Shown here: positions 15,626 through 23,900 of the stretch, piece by piece | Layout of the letters: every line of letters starts with the position of its first letter | Position numbering within the stretch: position 1 is the stretch's first letter | Assembly: GCA_902520725.1 (NCBI GenBank) | Contig: CABYPB010000003.1 | Location: 73,911 to 106,848, forward strand | Direction of reading: 5' to 3' | Origin: an uncultured SAR86 cluster bacterium | GTDB lineage: Bacteria > Pseudomonadota > Gammaproteobacteria > Magnimaribacterales > D2472 | Length of the DNA stretch: 32,938 nucleotides | Notes under the pieces: generated by a model | Told to the model about the DNA's origin: nothing | Databases searched by the model: none | What the model saw: only the letters and a program-made list of their open reading frames with translations | Position numbers and translations under genes: made by a program

Positions 15626-17503
15626 TTAATATGAATCACCAGTATCACTATTTTCAGCGTAGTGAGATTTTGGTTTAAATTTAGTATCATCAGTCGCAGT
15701 TTCAGCTCCATGATAACCTTGAGAGCCTGGCATGTAGAATGTTAAACCAGGATATTCATGAAAAGTATGAGTATGCTCTGAGCCTCCCTGAGAGGTTAGA
15801 TAGACTTTATAGGTGAATCCAGAAGCGCCTTTAAAAGGCCCTGAAGCAACTGTTCCTTTTACCTGAAGAGCGCTTGAGTTATTTGTAATATCAATATTAG
15901 ATTGATCATAAGATGTAACCTTAACAATTTTACTATTGGTGTACATACCGGTATGAAACTCGCAATGTGGATACAATGTCGCAGGAGTATTTGCACCAAC
16001 TGTAAGTGTAAGTGTATCTTTATTCCAGCCTTCTGATGTGCCGATATCATTACTTTTATCCATATCATTGTTTTCAGTTGACATTAAAAAGGGATGACTT
16101 GAAGTAACAGAACTAGTAGCATCAAATTTAATAACATCTCCTTCTTTTACATAAATTATAAATTCAGTATCTTTGGTATTGATGTTATCAACTATGTAAT
16201 TACTACTGCCATTATTTGAAAGTGCATATGTTGTTTCTGACAAACTCGCTTCATTATCTGTAATAGATCCTCCGTCCCATGAAGTATTTTCGTTAATCCA
16301 GTTAATAGTATTAAAAACCAATTTATCAATTTCATCAGAGTTAGAGGTTCCATCCATCACTGCCTTCATTAAAGCACTAAGTTCTGACACACCAGCTTTT
16401 GCAAAGTGAGAATGCGAGTTAGAGGAGTTTGCATTAATTTTTTGCATATAAGCTGATATGCCAGCAGAAAGACTAACTAATTGATCAGAAGTAGGGGAGA
16501 AGCCAGAATCATAATTTGTTAATAAATCTTTAATGAAGGTAGTATCTCCAAGAGATATCTCTGTTGAGCTACTAATGATTTTATTAGAAACGTTAAAAGC
16601 AGCACTATCATTATCTGTATAAATTGTTTCTAGTACCTTACCTAAAACTGCTAACTGTGTATTAATTACAGCTACTTTGTTATATGCAGCATTATCAAGA
16701 TTAGAAAATGGATTATCAAATCTAATCATAAACGATGAATTAATTCCTAAATTTGTTTTAAATGCAGAATAATTAGTAGTAGTCCCTTCATTCATGACTC
16801 CACTAATAACAGAAATGACTACATTTTGATCAGTAACAGGTTGACCCAGTGCAAGACTATCGTTCTCACCAAACTGAAGATTTGTAACAGGGTCAAATCC
16901 ACCTTCGCCTCTAAGGACTCCAGTAGTGCCTGAGTCAACTGTTAATGAAAAAGTACCGTCTTGTGCAGAGGTAGTTGTAAATTGAGCTCCTGTGCAGGTT
17001 CCAGCATTTACTTCAATACATATAGTAGCTCCTTGTACAGGCCCTGCTGCAACATATGTACCATCATAACCTTCAGTAGTAATATCGTCAGACGAATCGT
17101 TTGTTACTGTAACCATAAAATCTTTCGATGCGCTTAGTGATCCGTCTGAAACAGATGCGCTAAGGTCATATACATTATTTGTATCAGAATCTGAAGGATT
17201 CTCGTAATCTGGCGCAGTATTAAAAGTAACAACTCCAGAACTAGATATGGTAAATAAAGAACTGTCAGTTCCACTTATTGAATATGTTAAGGAATCACCA
17301 TCTGGATCAGATGCAGTTACGGTAAATGCTGAAGTCTGATTTTCTGGAACAGAATAATTCCCAGTTGTATTTGTAATTGTTGGCGCACTATTAGAAGGAG
17401 CTACGGGTGCAGAATACGAATCTCCGCCACCACCACCTCCGCCTCCGCAGGCAGAAATTGAAATTAATCCAACTAATATTAATACCCTGTTAAAAGTAGT
17501 CAT
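15626..17503 (-). CDS. Lipoprotein with cadherin-like and cupredoxin-like domains
   Basis: A signal peptide ends in a lipobox, SISAC, followed by eight Gly. A cadherin-type repeat spans about residues 38-135 (NSAPTITNT, PENQTSAFTVTASDPDGDSLTYSISG, NVYDLSASVSDG). About 145-460 is an unassigned region that opens with a carboxypeptidase-regulatory-like fold (VQGATICIEVNAGTCTG, DGTFSLTVDSG). The region about 450-525 looks like a cupredoxin: a His in SHPFLM near 468 and the CEFHTGM box near 514 give a His-Cys-His-Met set as in type-1 copper sites. The last 100 residues hold a second His cluster, HTHTFHEYPG. A copper-binding or electron-transfer role at the envelope is inferred. An AATCGGAG ribosome-binding site and a promoter lie upstream. 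Confidence 0.85.
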   Translation of the reverse strand: MTTFNRVLILVGLISISACGGGGGGGGDSYSAPVAPSNSAPTITNTTGNYSVPENQTSAFTVTASDPDGDSLTYSISGTDSSLFTISSSGVVTFNTAPDYENPSDSDTNNVYDLSASVSDGSLSASKDFMVTVTNDSSDDITTEGYDGTYVAAGPVQGATICIEVNAGTCTGAQFTTTSAQDGTFSLTVDSGTTGVLRGEGGFDPVTNLQFGENDSLALGQPVTDQNVVISVISGVMNEGTTTNYSAFKTNLGINSSFMIRFDNPFSNLDNAAYNKVAVINTQLAVLGKVLETIYTDNDSAAFNVSNKIISSSTEISLGDTTFIKDLLTNYDSGFSPTSDQLVSLSAGISAYMQKINANSSNSHSHFAKAGVSELSALMKAVMDGTSNSDEIDKLVFNTINWINENTSWDGGSITDNEASLSETTYALSNNGSSNYIVDNINTKDTEFIIYVKEGDVIKFDATSSVTSSHPFLMSTENNDMDKSNDIGTSEGWNKDTLTLTVGANTPATLYPHCEFHTGMYTNSKIVKVTSYDQSNIDITNNSSALQVKGTVASGPFKGASGFTYKVYLTSQGGSEHTHTFHEYPGLTFYMPGSQGYHGAETATDDTKFKPKSHYAENSDTGDSY

Positions 17504-17741
17504 ATATTTCTCCGATTATTTATGTCGGGCGTCCATAATATTTAAGAGAAGTTTGTGCTCAAACTATCAAAACTATGGCAAAGCGACTTGATGTAGTAAA
17601 TTAAATAAAAAAGTTACGTTAATGTCAATAGATTATAACTTTCCTTTAAATAAGGCATTTTTTAGTATATTAATTGGTAGTTTTACTACACGAATAGTAT
17701 ATATATATAATATTTATATATATTTAATGAATATTAATAAA
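17504..17741 (-). other. Upstream region of the cupredoxin lipoprotein gene
   Basis: Apart from the promoter listed separately, this AT-rich stretch shows no gene. The promoter implies a 5' leader of about 90 bases before the lipoprotein start at 17503, ending in the Shine-Dalgarno CGGAG. The left flank of the tRNA gene (about 17698-17741) is an alternating A/T tract. Confidence 0.6.
17600..17628 (-). promoter_or_regulatory. Sigma-70-type promoter of the cupredoxin lipoprotein
   Basis: Reading the minus strand, a perfect -35 TTGACA (17623-17628) is followed after 17 bases by the -10 box TTTAAT (17600-17605). Transcription would start near 17593 and run left into the lipoprotein gene. It is one of the best-scoring promoters by eye in the window. 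Confidence 0.72.
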
Positions 17742-17826
17742 TGGTGCCCCATATCTGAGTCGAACAGATACTCCCTAAGGAACGCGATTTTGAATCGCGC
17801 GCGTCTACCAATTCCGCCAATGGGGC
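17742..17826 (-). tRNA. tRNA-Leu, anticodon CAA
   Basis: The minus strand folds as a long-variable-arm (class II) tRNA of 85 bases with encoded CCA. The acceptor stem pairs GCCCCAT with ATGGGGC, with discriminator A. The D-arm is GGCGGAATTGGTAGACGC, typical of tRNA-Leu. The anticodon stem CGCGA/TCGCG encloses loop TTCAAAA, giving anticodon CAA for UUG. The T-loop is TTCGACT. It is on the opposite strand to queA. Confidence 0.95.
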
Positions 17827-17835
17827 TCGATGCGC

Positions 17836-17864
17836 ATTGTAGCTAAGTATTATCTAATTTAAAA
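17836..17864 (-). promoter_or_regulatory. Probable promoter of tRNA-Leu
   Basis: On the minus strand, TTTTAA (17859-17864) and TACAAT (17836-17841) are spaced by 17 bases, and the -10 box ends 9 bases before the tRNA 5' end. It overlaps a divergent candidate promoter for queA almost completely. Confidence 0.45.
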
Positions 17865-17865
17865 T
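17837..17865 (+). promoter_or_regulatory. Probable promoter of queA, overlapping the tRNA-Leu promoter
   Basis: TTGTAG (17837-17842) and TAAAAT (17860-17865) are spaced by 17 bases. Transcription would start at about 17872, only a few bases before the queA ATG at 17875, so the message may be leaderless or nearly so; no Shine-Dalgarno is visible. Confidence 0.4.
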
Positions 17866-17874
17866 CAGCTCCAT

Positions 17875-18894
17875 ATGAAAACTTCTGATTTTGACTATGA
17901 GTTACCAAAAGATCTCATTGCTAATTATCCGTTAGAGAAAAGAAGTTCTAGCAGGCTTCTGGTATATACAGATTCCATAGAACATAAATTCTTTCATGAT
18001 GTATTAAGTTATTTTGAAGACGGCGATCTTTTAGTTATTAATAAAACTTCAGTTATCCCTGCACGAATTTTTGGTCAAAAAGAATCAGGAGGATCAGTTG
18101 AAATAATGCTTGAGAGAATCATGGAAGATAATCAAGCACTGGTTCAAATTAGAGCAGGCAGGGCTCCTAAGAAGAGAGATAAAATTATTTTAAAAATATG
18201 TGAGGTTGAGTGTGTAGACAGACAAAATAATTTCTTTGTCTTGCAATTTGATAGACCGCCATTGAAAGTATTTACAGCAATTGGCCATGTGCCACTTCCT
18301 CCATACATAAAAAGGCCTGATGAAGATCTTGATAAAGAAAGATACTCTACTGTATATGAAGATAAGAAACTACAAAATTCTGTTGCTGCTCCAACAGCAG
18401 GCCTTCACTTTGACCTTGAATTATTAAAAACTATAAAAGAAATTGGTGTTAATATAACTTCAGTTAATTTGAGTGTTGGAGCTGGAACTTTTCAACCAGT
18501 CAAAGTTGAAAACATTGAAGAGCATGATATTCACAAAGAATATATTCAAGTTTCTGATGATGTTGTAAATATGGTTAAAGCAACCAGAAAGGCAGGTAAA
18601 AAAGTTTTTGCTGTTGGAACAACTGCTACAAGAGCGCTTGAAACAGCATTTACAAATAATACATCCAAAGGATTTAGTGGCTACACTAAACTTTTTATTT
18701 ATCCTGGATACAAATTTAAAGCTGTTGATATGCTTATTACCAATTTTCACTTACCTCAATCATCTTTATTAATGCTAGTATCTGCATTCATTGGCTATGA
18801 GAATATGAAAAATATATATAAAACAGCAGTTAACAAGAAATATAGATTTTTATCATATGGTGATGCCATGCTTTTAAAAAACAATGAAATTTAA
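17875..18894 (+). CDS. queA: S-adenosylmethionine:tRNA ribosyltransferase-isomerase
   Basis: QueA adds the cyclopentenediol precursor from SAM to preQ1 in tRNA, giving epoxyqueuosine at position 34. The 339-residue protein begins with the family pattern FDYELPKDLIANYPLEKRSSSRLLVY. It continues with PPYIKRPDEDLDKERYSTVYE and the highly conserved AAPTAGLHFD near residues 171-180, then SVGAGTFQPVKVENIEEHDIHKEYI. It ends with LITNFHLPQSSLLMLVSAFIG. It opens the queA-tgt-yajC-secD-secF operon and overlaps tgt by 11 bases. Confidence 0.97.
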   Translation: MKTSDFDYELPKDLIANYPLEKRSSSRLLVYTDSIEHKFFHDVLSYFEDGDLLVINKTSVIPARIFGQKESGGSVEIMLERIMEDNQALVQIRAGRAPKKRDKIILKICEVECVDRQNNFFVLQFDRPPLKVFTAIGHVPLPPYIKRPDEDLDKERYSTVYEDKKLQNSVAAPTAGLHFDLELLKTIKEIGVNITSVNLSVGAGTFQPVKVENIEEHDIHKEYIQVSDDVVNMVKATRKAGKKVFAVGTTATRALETAFTNNTSKGFSGYTKLFIYPGYKFKAVDMLITNFHLPQSSLLMLVSAFIGYENMKNIYKTAVNKKYRFLSYGDAMLLKNNEI

Positions 18895-19999
18895 AACAAA
18901 TAATTGTTCAGAAATTGCTAGAGAATCTGAAATCCACACATCAAGAGGCGTAGTTAAGACTCCGGCATTTATGCCTGTCGGCACCAATGGAACTGTTAAA
19001 GGCCTTACAGTAAATGATCTAAATGAAACTAATTCACAAATCATTTTAGGTAATACTTTTCACTTAATGCTAAGACCAGGTGATTCATTGATAAAAGATT
19101 TAGGCGGACTTCATAAATTTATAAATTGGGACAAACCTATTCTTACTGATTCAGGAGGCTTTCAAGTATGGAGTTTAGGTGATTTAGCTAAAATTTCTGA
19201 GGAGGGCGTGAAATTCAGCTCGCCTTATGATGGAAAAAAAATATTTATGACACCAGAGAACTCAATATTGATTCAAGAAAATCTTGGATCCGACATTATT
19301 ATGGCATTTGATGAGTGCACAAATTATCCATCAACTCATGAAGAAGCAAAAAAATCAATGGAGCTTTCTATGAGATGGGCAAAGAGATGTAAAACCGCTC
19401 ACAAATCAAATTCTGCTCTATTTGGTATTGTTCAAGGAGGCATGTACAAAGATTTAAGGGAAGAGTCACTTAATAAACTAATAGATATTGATTTTGATGG
19501 AATTGCTCTTGGCGGTTTGAGTGTTGGCGAATCAAAAAAAGAAAAGACTGAAATATTAGAATTCATGTCTAATAAGTTGCCTAATGATAGACCTAGATAT
19601 CTTATGGGAGTTGGAACTCCAGAGGATATTGTTGAGGCTGTAAGGTATGGAATAGATATGTTTGATTGTGTTCTCCCGACCAGAAATGCTAGAAATGGAC
19701 AGTTATTTACATCTGAAGGAGTTATAAATATAAGAAACGCAGAGTATAAAAATAGCGATGAGCCTATTGATAAAAACTGCGATTCAAAAGTTTCTCAAAA
19801 TTATAGTAGAGCCTACTTAAATCACTTACAAAGAACAAATGAAATGCTAGGATCTATGTTGGCTACATACCATAATATTTCATACTATCAGTCTTTAATG
19901 AGCGATATCAGAAACGCAATAAAAGATAATTTATTCGCGAAGTTCCTAAAAGACTTTTATAATAAACGAAATTTAGATATGCCCGATGGGCCAATATAG
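18884..19999 (+). CDS. tgt: tRNA-guanine transglycosylase with incomplete zinc site
   Basis: Tgt exchanges G34 for preQ1 in tRNAs with GUN anticodons. The active-site motifs are intact: DSGGFQVWSL near 89-98, IVQGGMYKDLREES, ALGGLSVGE, and FDCVLPTRNARNGQ with the nucleophilic Asp near 260. The C-terminal structural zinc site is not intact. The usual C-x-C-x2-C plus His set reads C299, S301, S304 and H330, so two cysteines are serine, encoded by different Ser codons (TCA and TCT). The spacing from the first Cys to the His equals that in Zymomonas Tgt (31 residues). It is probably still active because the catalytic core is unchanged, but zinc binding is doubtful. Confidence 0.95.
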   Translation: MKFKTNNCSEIARESEIHTSRGVVKTPAFMPVGTNGTVKGLTVNDLNETNSQIILGNTFHLMLRPGDSLIKDLGGLHKFINWDKPILTDSGGFQVWSLGDLAKISEEGVKFSSPYDGKKIFMTPENSILIQENLGSDIIMAFDECTNYPSTHEEAKKSMELSMRWAKRCKTAHKSNSALFGIVQGGMYKDLREESLNKLIDIDFDGIALGGLSVGESKKEKTEILEFMSNKLPNDRPRYLMGVGTPEDIVEAVRYGIDMFDCVLPTRNARNGQLFTSEGVINIRNAEYKNSDEPIDKNCDSKVSQNYSRAYLNHLQRTNEMLGSMLATYHNISYYQSLMSDIRNAIKDNLFAKFLKDFYNKRNLDMPDGPI

Positions 20000-20007
20000 G
20001 AATTATT

Positions 20008-20304
20008 ATGGAAGGAGCTCAAACATCATTTTTTTCACCTTTACTGTTCTTAGGTTTTTTACTTTTGTTCATGTACATAGTAATCATCAGACCTCAAAAC
20101 AAAAGAAACAAAGAAATTAACGAAATGCTTTCAAACTTAGAAATTGGTACAGAGGTGATTGCGGCAAGTGGCATAATTGGCAAAGTTAAAGCCATTAAAG
20201 GAGACTATATATCTATTGAAGTTAGTGAGAATGTAGTATTTAAACTTCAGAAATCTGCTATTGCGAATATTCTTCCTAAGGGAACTATAGATTCAATTAA
20301 TTAA
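20008..20304 (+). CDS. yajC: Sec translocon accessory protein YajC
   Basis: YajC is a small inner-membrane partner of SecDF. The 98-residue protein has one hydrophobic span (LLFLGFLLLFMYIVIIRPQNKR) at residues 10-31, ending in the family's RPQ-KR motif. A soluble barrel follows with VIAASGIIGKVKAIKGDYISIEVSENV. It starts 8 bases after tgt and 8 bases separate it from secD. Confidence 0.95.
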   Translation: MEGAQTSFFSPLLFLGFLLLFMYIVIIRPQNKRNKEINEMLSNLEIGTEVIAASGIIGKVKAIKGDYISIEVSENVVFKLQKSAIANILPKGTIDSIN

Positions 20305-20312
20305 TTTAAAAA

Positions 20313-22169
20313 GTGAATAAATTTTCAATTTACCAATACTTACTAATACTAGTGGTATTGGTTGTTGGGTCAATATATGCACTACCAAATCTATATCCAA
20401 CTCAACCATCAATCCAAGTTGCCTATACCGACTCAGCAAAGTCAGCAGATCAAGCCTTACTGAATGAGCTTGAAGATATACTTGAAAATGAGAAAGCTAG
20501 CTATGAGGAGATTTTCTTACGAGAAAATAAAATCGTAATTAAATTTAACGATGTTGATACACAACTAAGTTCAAAAACAGTATTACAAAATACATTATTA
20601 GACAAAGTGATAATTGCTCTATTTTTAGAACCATCTACACCGCAGTGGCTGAAAGACATGGGTGCAAACCCAGTAAAGCTTGGTTTAGATCTATCTGGTG
20701 GTGTACATTTTCTTCTTGAGGTAGATATTGATACAGCTCAGCAGGGTCGTTTAGAGCTATTGTTAGATACATACAGAAAATCATTTAAAGAAGAAAAAAT
20801 TAAATTTGATAATTCTTCAATTAAAGATCTTGCTTTGTATTTTGAATTTTCAAATAAAGATAGCTATAACAAAGCTCTAAAAAAATATAGAGATGACAGC
20901 CCCTTGGTTAATGGACTTCAATACATTATTACTGAAAGACCAAGTTCAAATATTTTGTTACTTGAATATTCTGATATTGCTCTTAAGGAGATCAGAGATT
21001 ATGCAGTTGGACAAAACCTTACTACGTTAAGAAATAGAGTTAACGAACTTGGGGTATCAGAACCCATTGTTCAAAGACAAGGATCAAATAGAATTGTTGT
21101 TGAGCTTCCAGGTGTTCAAGATCCAACTGCAGCTAAAAAAATAATTGGTAAGACTGCAAATTTAGAATTTAGATTAGAAGCAAATTCAAGAACTTCTCCT
21201 TTAAGAAAAGAACAGTTTGACTTTAAAGAAAATGAATTCCAAACAGCTTATTTGGAAAAAGCAGTTATTGTGTCTGGTGACAGAGTAACAAATGCTAGTA
21301 CAGGTTTTGATGAAAGTGGATTTGCACAGGTCAACATTACCCTAGATATGCAAGGAGGTAGGGCTATGCAAAAAGCTACCTCAGGGAATATTGGAAGAAG
21401 ATTGGGTGTTCTATTTGTAGAACAAAAAACAAAATCAGAGCTCGTAACAAATGAACTAGGTGAGTCTGTTATAGAACAAACAACATTTATTGAAAAAAAT
21501 ATTATTAGCTTAGCAACAGTGCAAGCAGTTCTTGGAACTAGTTTTAGGATTACTGGGGTAGGCTCACCAACTGAAGCTAGTGAACTTGCCTTACTTTTAA
21601 GAGCTGGAGCTTTAGCCGCACCTATGAAATTTGTTGAAGAAAGAACAGTAGGCCCAAGCCTAGGAAAAGAAAATATTGAACTTGGTATGAAATCTATACT
21701 CATAGGGTTTTGTCTTGTTGTTTTATTTATGGCTCTTTACTACAGAATATTTGGAATCGCTGCAAACATATCTTTAATTATAAATCTGGTATTGATAACA
21801 GGAATAATGTCGCTTTTAGGCGCATCTTTAACATTACCAGGTATGGCAGGTATTGTTTTAACAGTTGGTATGGCTGTCGATGCAAATGTACTTATATTTT
21901 CTAGGATAAGAGAGGAGTTAAAAAATAAAGATCCTCAATCGGCTATCAAGGACGGTTTTTCAAGGGCATTTGTAACTATTTTCGATGCCAATGTAACAAC
22001 GCTTATAGCTGCCTTAATTTTATATATTATTGGAACGGGTCCAGTAAAAGGTTTTGCAATAACACTATCAATTGGAATTGTTACATCAATGTTCACTGCA
22101 ATAATGTGTACCAGAGCAATGGTAAATCTGATATATGGAAATAAAAATTTAAAGGTATTAAAAATATAA
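20313..22169 (+). CDS. secD: Protein translocase subunit SecD
   Basis: SecD uses the proton-motive force with SecF to complete protein export. The 618-residue protein starts at GTG, with the first membrane span (YQYLLILVVLVVGSIYALPNL) at residues 7-27. The conserved LGLDLSGGVHFLLEVD is near 124, and the large periplasmic P1 domain runs to about 440 (TTLRNRVNELGVSEPIVQRQGSNRIVVELPG). Five C-terminal membrane spans include TVGMAVDANVLIFSRIREEL. Length matches E. coli SecD (615). It overlaps secF by one base (TAATG). Confidence 0.96.
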   Translation: MNKFSIYQYLLILVVLVVGSIYALPNLYPTQPSIQVAYTDSAKSADQALLNELEDILENEKASYEEIFLRENKIVIKFNDVDTQLSSKTVLQNTLLDKVIIALFLEPSTPQWLKDMGANPVKLGLDLSGGVHFLLEVDIDTAQQGRLELLLDTYRKSFKEEKIKFDNSSIKDLALYFEFSNKDSYNKALKKYRDDSPLVNGLQYIITERPSSNILLLEYSDIALKEIRDYAVGQNLTTLRNRVNELGVSEPIVQRQGSNRIVVELPGVQDPTAAKKIIGKTANLEFRLEANSRTSPLRKEQFDFKENEFQTAYLEKAVIVSGDRVTNASTGFDESGFAQVNITLDMQGGRAMQKATSGNIGRRLGVLFVEQKTKSELVTNELGESVIEQTTFIEKNIISLATVQAVLGTSFRITGVGSPTEASELALLLRAGALAAPMKFVEERTVGPSLGKENIELGMKSILIGFCLVVLFMALYYRIFGIAANISLIINLVLITGIMSLLGASLTLPGMAGIVLTVGMAVDANVLIFSRIREELKNKDPQSAIKDGFSRAFVTIFDANVTTLIAALILYIIGTGPVKGFAITLSIGIVTSMFTAIMCTRAMVNLIYGNKNLKVLKI

Positions 22170-23083
22170 TGGATATTAGATTCAGATTTATGAAGTTCAG
22201 GAAAATTGCGGGAATTATTTCCATATCACTTTTTATAATTTCAATAATGTCTTTGAGTTTTAGAGGTCTAAGTTTGGGATTAGATTTTAGTGGAGGAACT
22301 CTTATTGAAGTTTCTTACGAATCTCCAGTTGCCTTAGAAAGTATAAGAAACTCTCTTGAGGTAAACGGTTATCCTGATTCACAAGTCGTAAACTTTGGAA
22401 CTAATTTAGATGTTCTTATTAAAGTTGCTGATCAAAGTGGAAATAGTTCAATTGGCGAAAATATATTCAATATTCTCAATGAGCAAAATATTCCTATTGA
22501 ATTAAAGAGAGTAGAGTTTGTAGGGCCGCAAGTAGGAGATGAATTAAGAGATCAGGGTGGCCTTGGCATGATCATTGCCTTATTTATGATATTAATTTAT
22601 GTAGCATTTAGATTTCAGTATAAGTTTGCTCTTGGTGCGGTAACTGCTCTTGGTCATGATGTAGTTATTATTTTGGGTCTATTTTCTCTTTTTGGCTGGG
22701 ACTTTGATCTCACTGTTCTTGCTGCTCTTCTTGCAGTTATAGGTTATTCCTTGAATGATACTATTGTGGTGTCAGATAGAATTAGAGAAAACTTTAGAAC
22801 TGAAAGAATTCTTGAGCCAATAGATATGATTGATTTATCTTTGAATCAAACTCTTGGAAGAACCATCGTCACATCTTTTACAACGTTACTGGTTCTATTT
22901 GCTTTATTTATTTTTGGTGGAGAATTAATAAGAGGATTTAGCTTAGCTTTAATATTAGGAGTTCTAATAGGGACTTACTCTTCTATATATGTAGTAGCTA
23001 ATATGCTTATGTCACTTACACTCACTCAAGAAGATTTAGCAATTCCTGAACCAGAAGGTGCAGATTTTGACGGTATGCCCTAA
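22169..23083 (+). CDS. secF: Protein translocase subunit SecF
   Basis: SecF pairs with SecD. The 304-residue protein has an N-terminal span, the signature GLSLGLDFSGGTLIEVSYE near 33-51, and the RVEFVGPQVGDELRDQG stretch. Spans after it include LAVIGYSLNDTIVVSDRIRENFR, the equivalent of the SecD AxDAN box. It ends by overlapping the convergent suhB-like gene by 4 bases. Confidence 0.96.
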   Translation: MDIRFRFMKFRKIAGIISISLFIISIMSLSFRGLSLGLDFSGGTLIEVSYESPVALESIRNSLEVNGYPDSQVVNFGTNLDVLIKVADQSGNSSIGENIFNILNEQNIPIELKRVEFVGPQVGDELRDQGGLGMIIALFMILIYVAFRFQYKFALGAVTALGHDVVIILGLFSLFGWDFDLTVLAALLAVIGYSLNDTIVVSDRIRENFRTERILEPIDMIDLSLNQTLGRTIVTSFTTLLVLFALFIFGGELIRGFSLALILGVLIGTYSSIYVVANMLMSLTLTQEDLAIPEPEGADFDGMP

Positions 23084-23865
23084 CCTTTAAAGTAAGGTTT
23101 TATCGATTTTAAAATTGATTTATATATTTTTGGTGCCGCCGAAACAATATTATTACCATTAATAAACTTAGGATCTCCATTAAAGTTACTTACTAAAGCT
23201 CCACCTTCTTGAGCAATTAACGATCCTGCAGCAATATCAATAAGACTTTGATCAAATGCCCAAACACCATCAAGTCTCCCAGTTCCAACATATGCAAGAT
23301 CTAATGACAAACAACCACTTTCTCTCATGTGAAGATTTTGACCAGCTAGCTCTTTATATGATTTTTCAAACTCATACTCATTACTAAAAGATTTGGTATA
23401 CGACAACATTGATTCTTCTAAATTATTTTGCATGCTGCATCTAATTTTGTTGTTGTTTAGATCTGCACCTCCACCACCATAAGAAGAAAATTCCTCTCTT
23501 CTTATTGGATCTATGATGACAGCAGTTGTTACAACGTTGTCAATCATAGAACAAAGAGATACTGAAAAATGGGGATAACCATTTATAAAATTTTCAGTCC
23601 CATCAATAGGTTTTAGCACCCAAGTTACATTTGAATTTTTTACGACATGTCCTTGTTGCGTACTTAGGTAATTGTCTTCTTGAAAAAATTTTTCTATCTC
23701 TTCAAAAACTATATCTTCAACTCTTCTTTCAATTGCCTTTAAATACCCATCAGGGCCTCCCTTAGAAGCGTCAAGACTATGTACTTTTTTAACAGCAAAC
23801 TCTAACTCAGCAGCTGCTTTTCTGGCTGCAAGTTGATTTACATTTAATAATGCTTGTTTTGACAT
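23080..23865 (-). CDS. suhB: SuhB-like inositol-monophosphatase-family protein, metal site degraded
   Basis: Fold and gene order match SuhB, which in E. coli lies divergent from trmJ and acts as an antitermination factor in rRNA transcription as well as a phosphatase. The family motif DPxDGTxNF reads KPIDGTENF, so the metal-binding Asp is Lys85. The Glu pair of the EES metal motif reads QQ (STQQGH, Q70-Q71). The third site keeps its Asp in SLIDIAAG although the usual Trp is Ile. With two of four ligand positions lost, phosphatase activity is unlikely, while a ribosome-biogenesis or transcription role would not need it. The 261-residue length is normal. The catalytic loss is inferred from motif comparison. 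Confidence 0.85.
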   Translation of the reverse strand: MSKQALLNVNQLAARKAAAELEFAVKKVHSLDASKGGPDGYLKAIERRVEDIVFEEIEKFFQEDNYLSTQQGHVVKNSNVTWVLKPIDGTENFINGYPHFSVSLCSMIDNVVTTAVIIDPIRREEFSSYGGGGADLNNNKIRCSMQNNLEESMLSYTKSFSNEYEFEKSYKELAGQNLHMRESGCLSLDLAYVGTGRLDGVWAFDQSLIDIAAGSLIAQEGGALVSNFNGDPKFINGNNIVSAAPKIYKSILKSIKPYFKG

Positions 23866-23900
23866 GTCGCTATTGTAATAGAAATAAGGATAATAGTTAT

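Noticed and set aside
17622-17846. 74-codon plus-strand frame across the tRNA-Leu region
   Set aside because: It runs through the tRNA gene on the opposite strand and has AT-tract low-complexity content; it is not a protein gene.
21248-21703. 151-codon minus-strand frame inside secD
   Set aside because: It is antisense to conserved SecD sequence, with no start signal and no recognisable motifs.
23850-23900. Extended N-terminus of TrmJ
   Set aside because: The added residues do not fit the family and the AAGGA before ATG 23901 gives a proper start.
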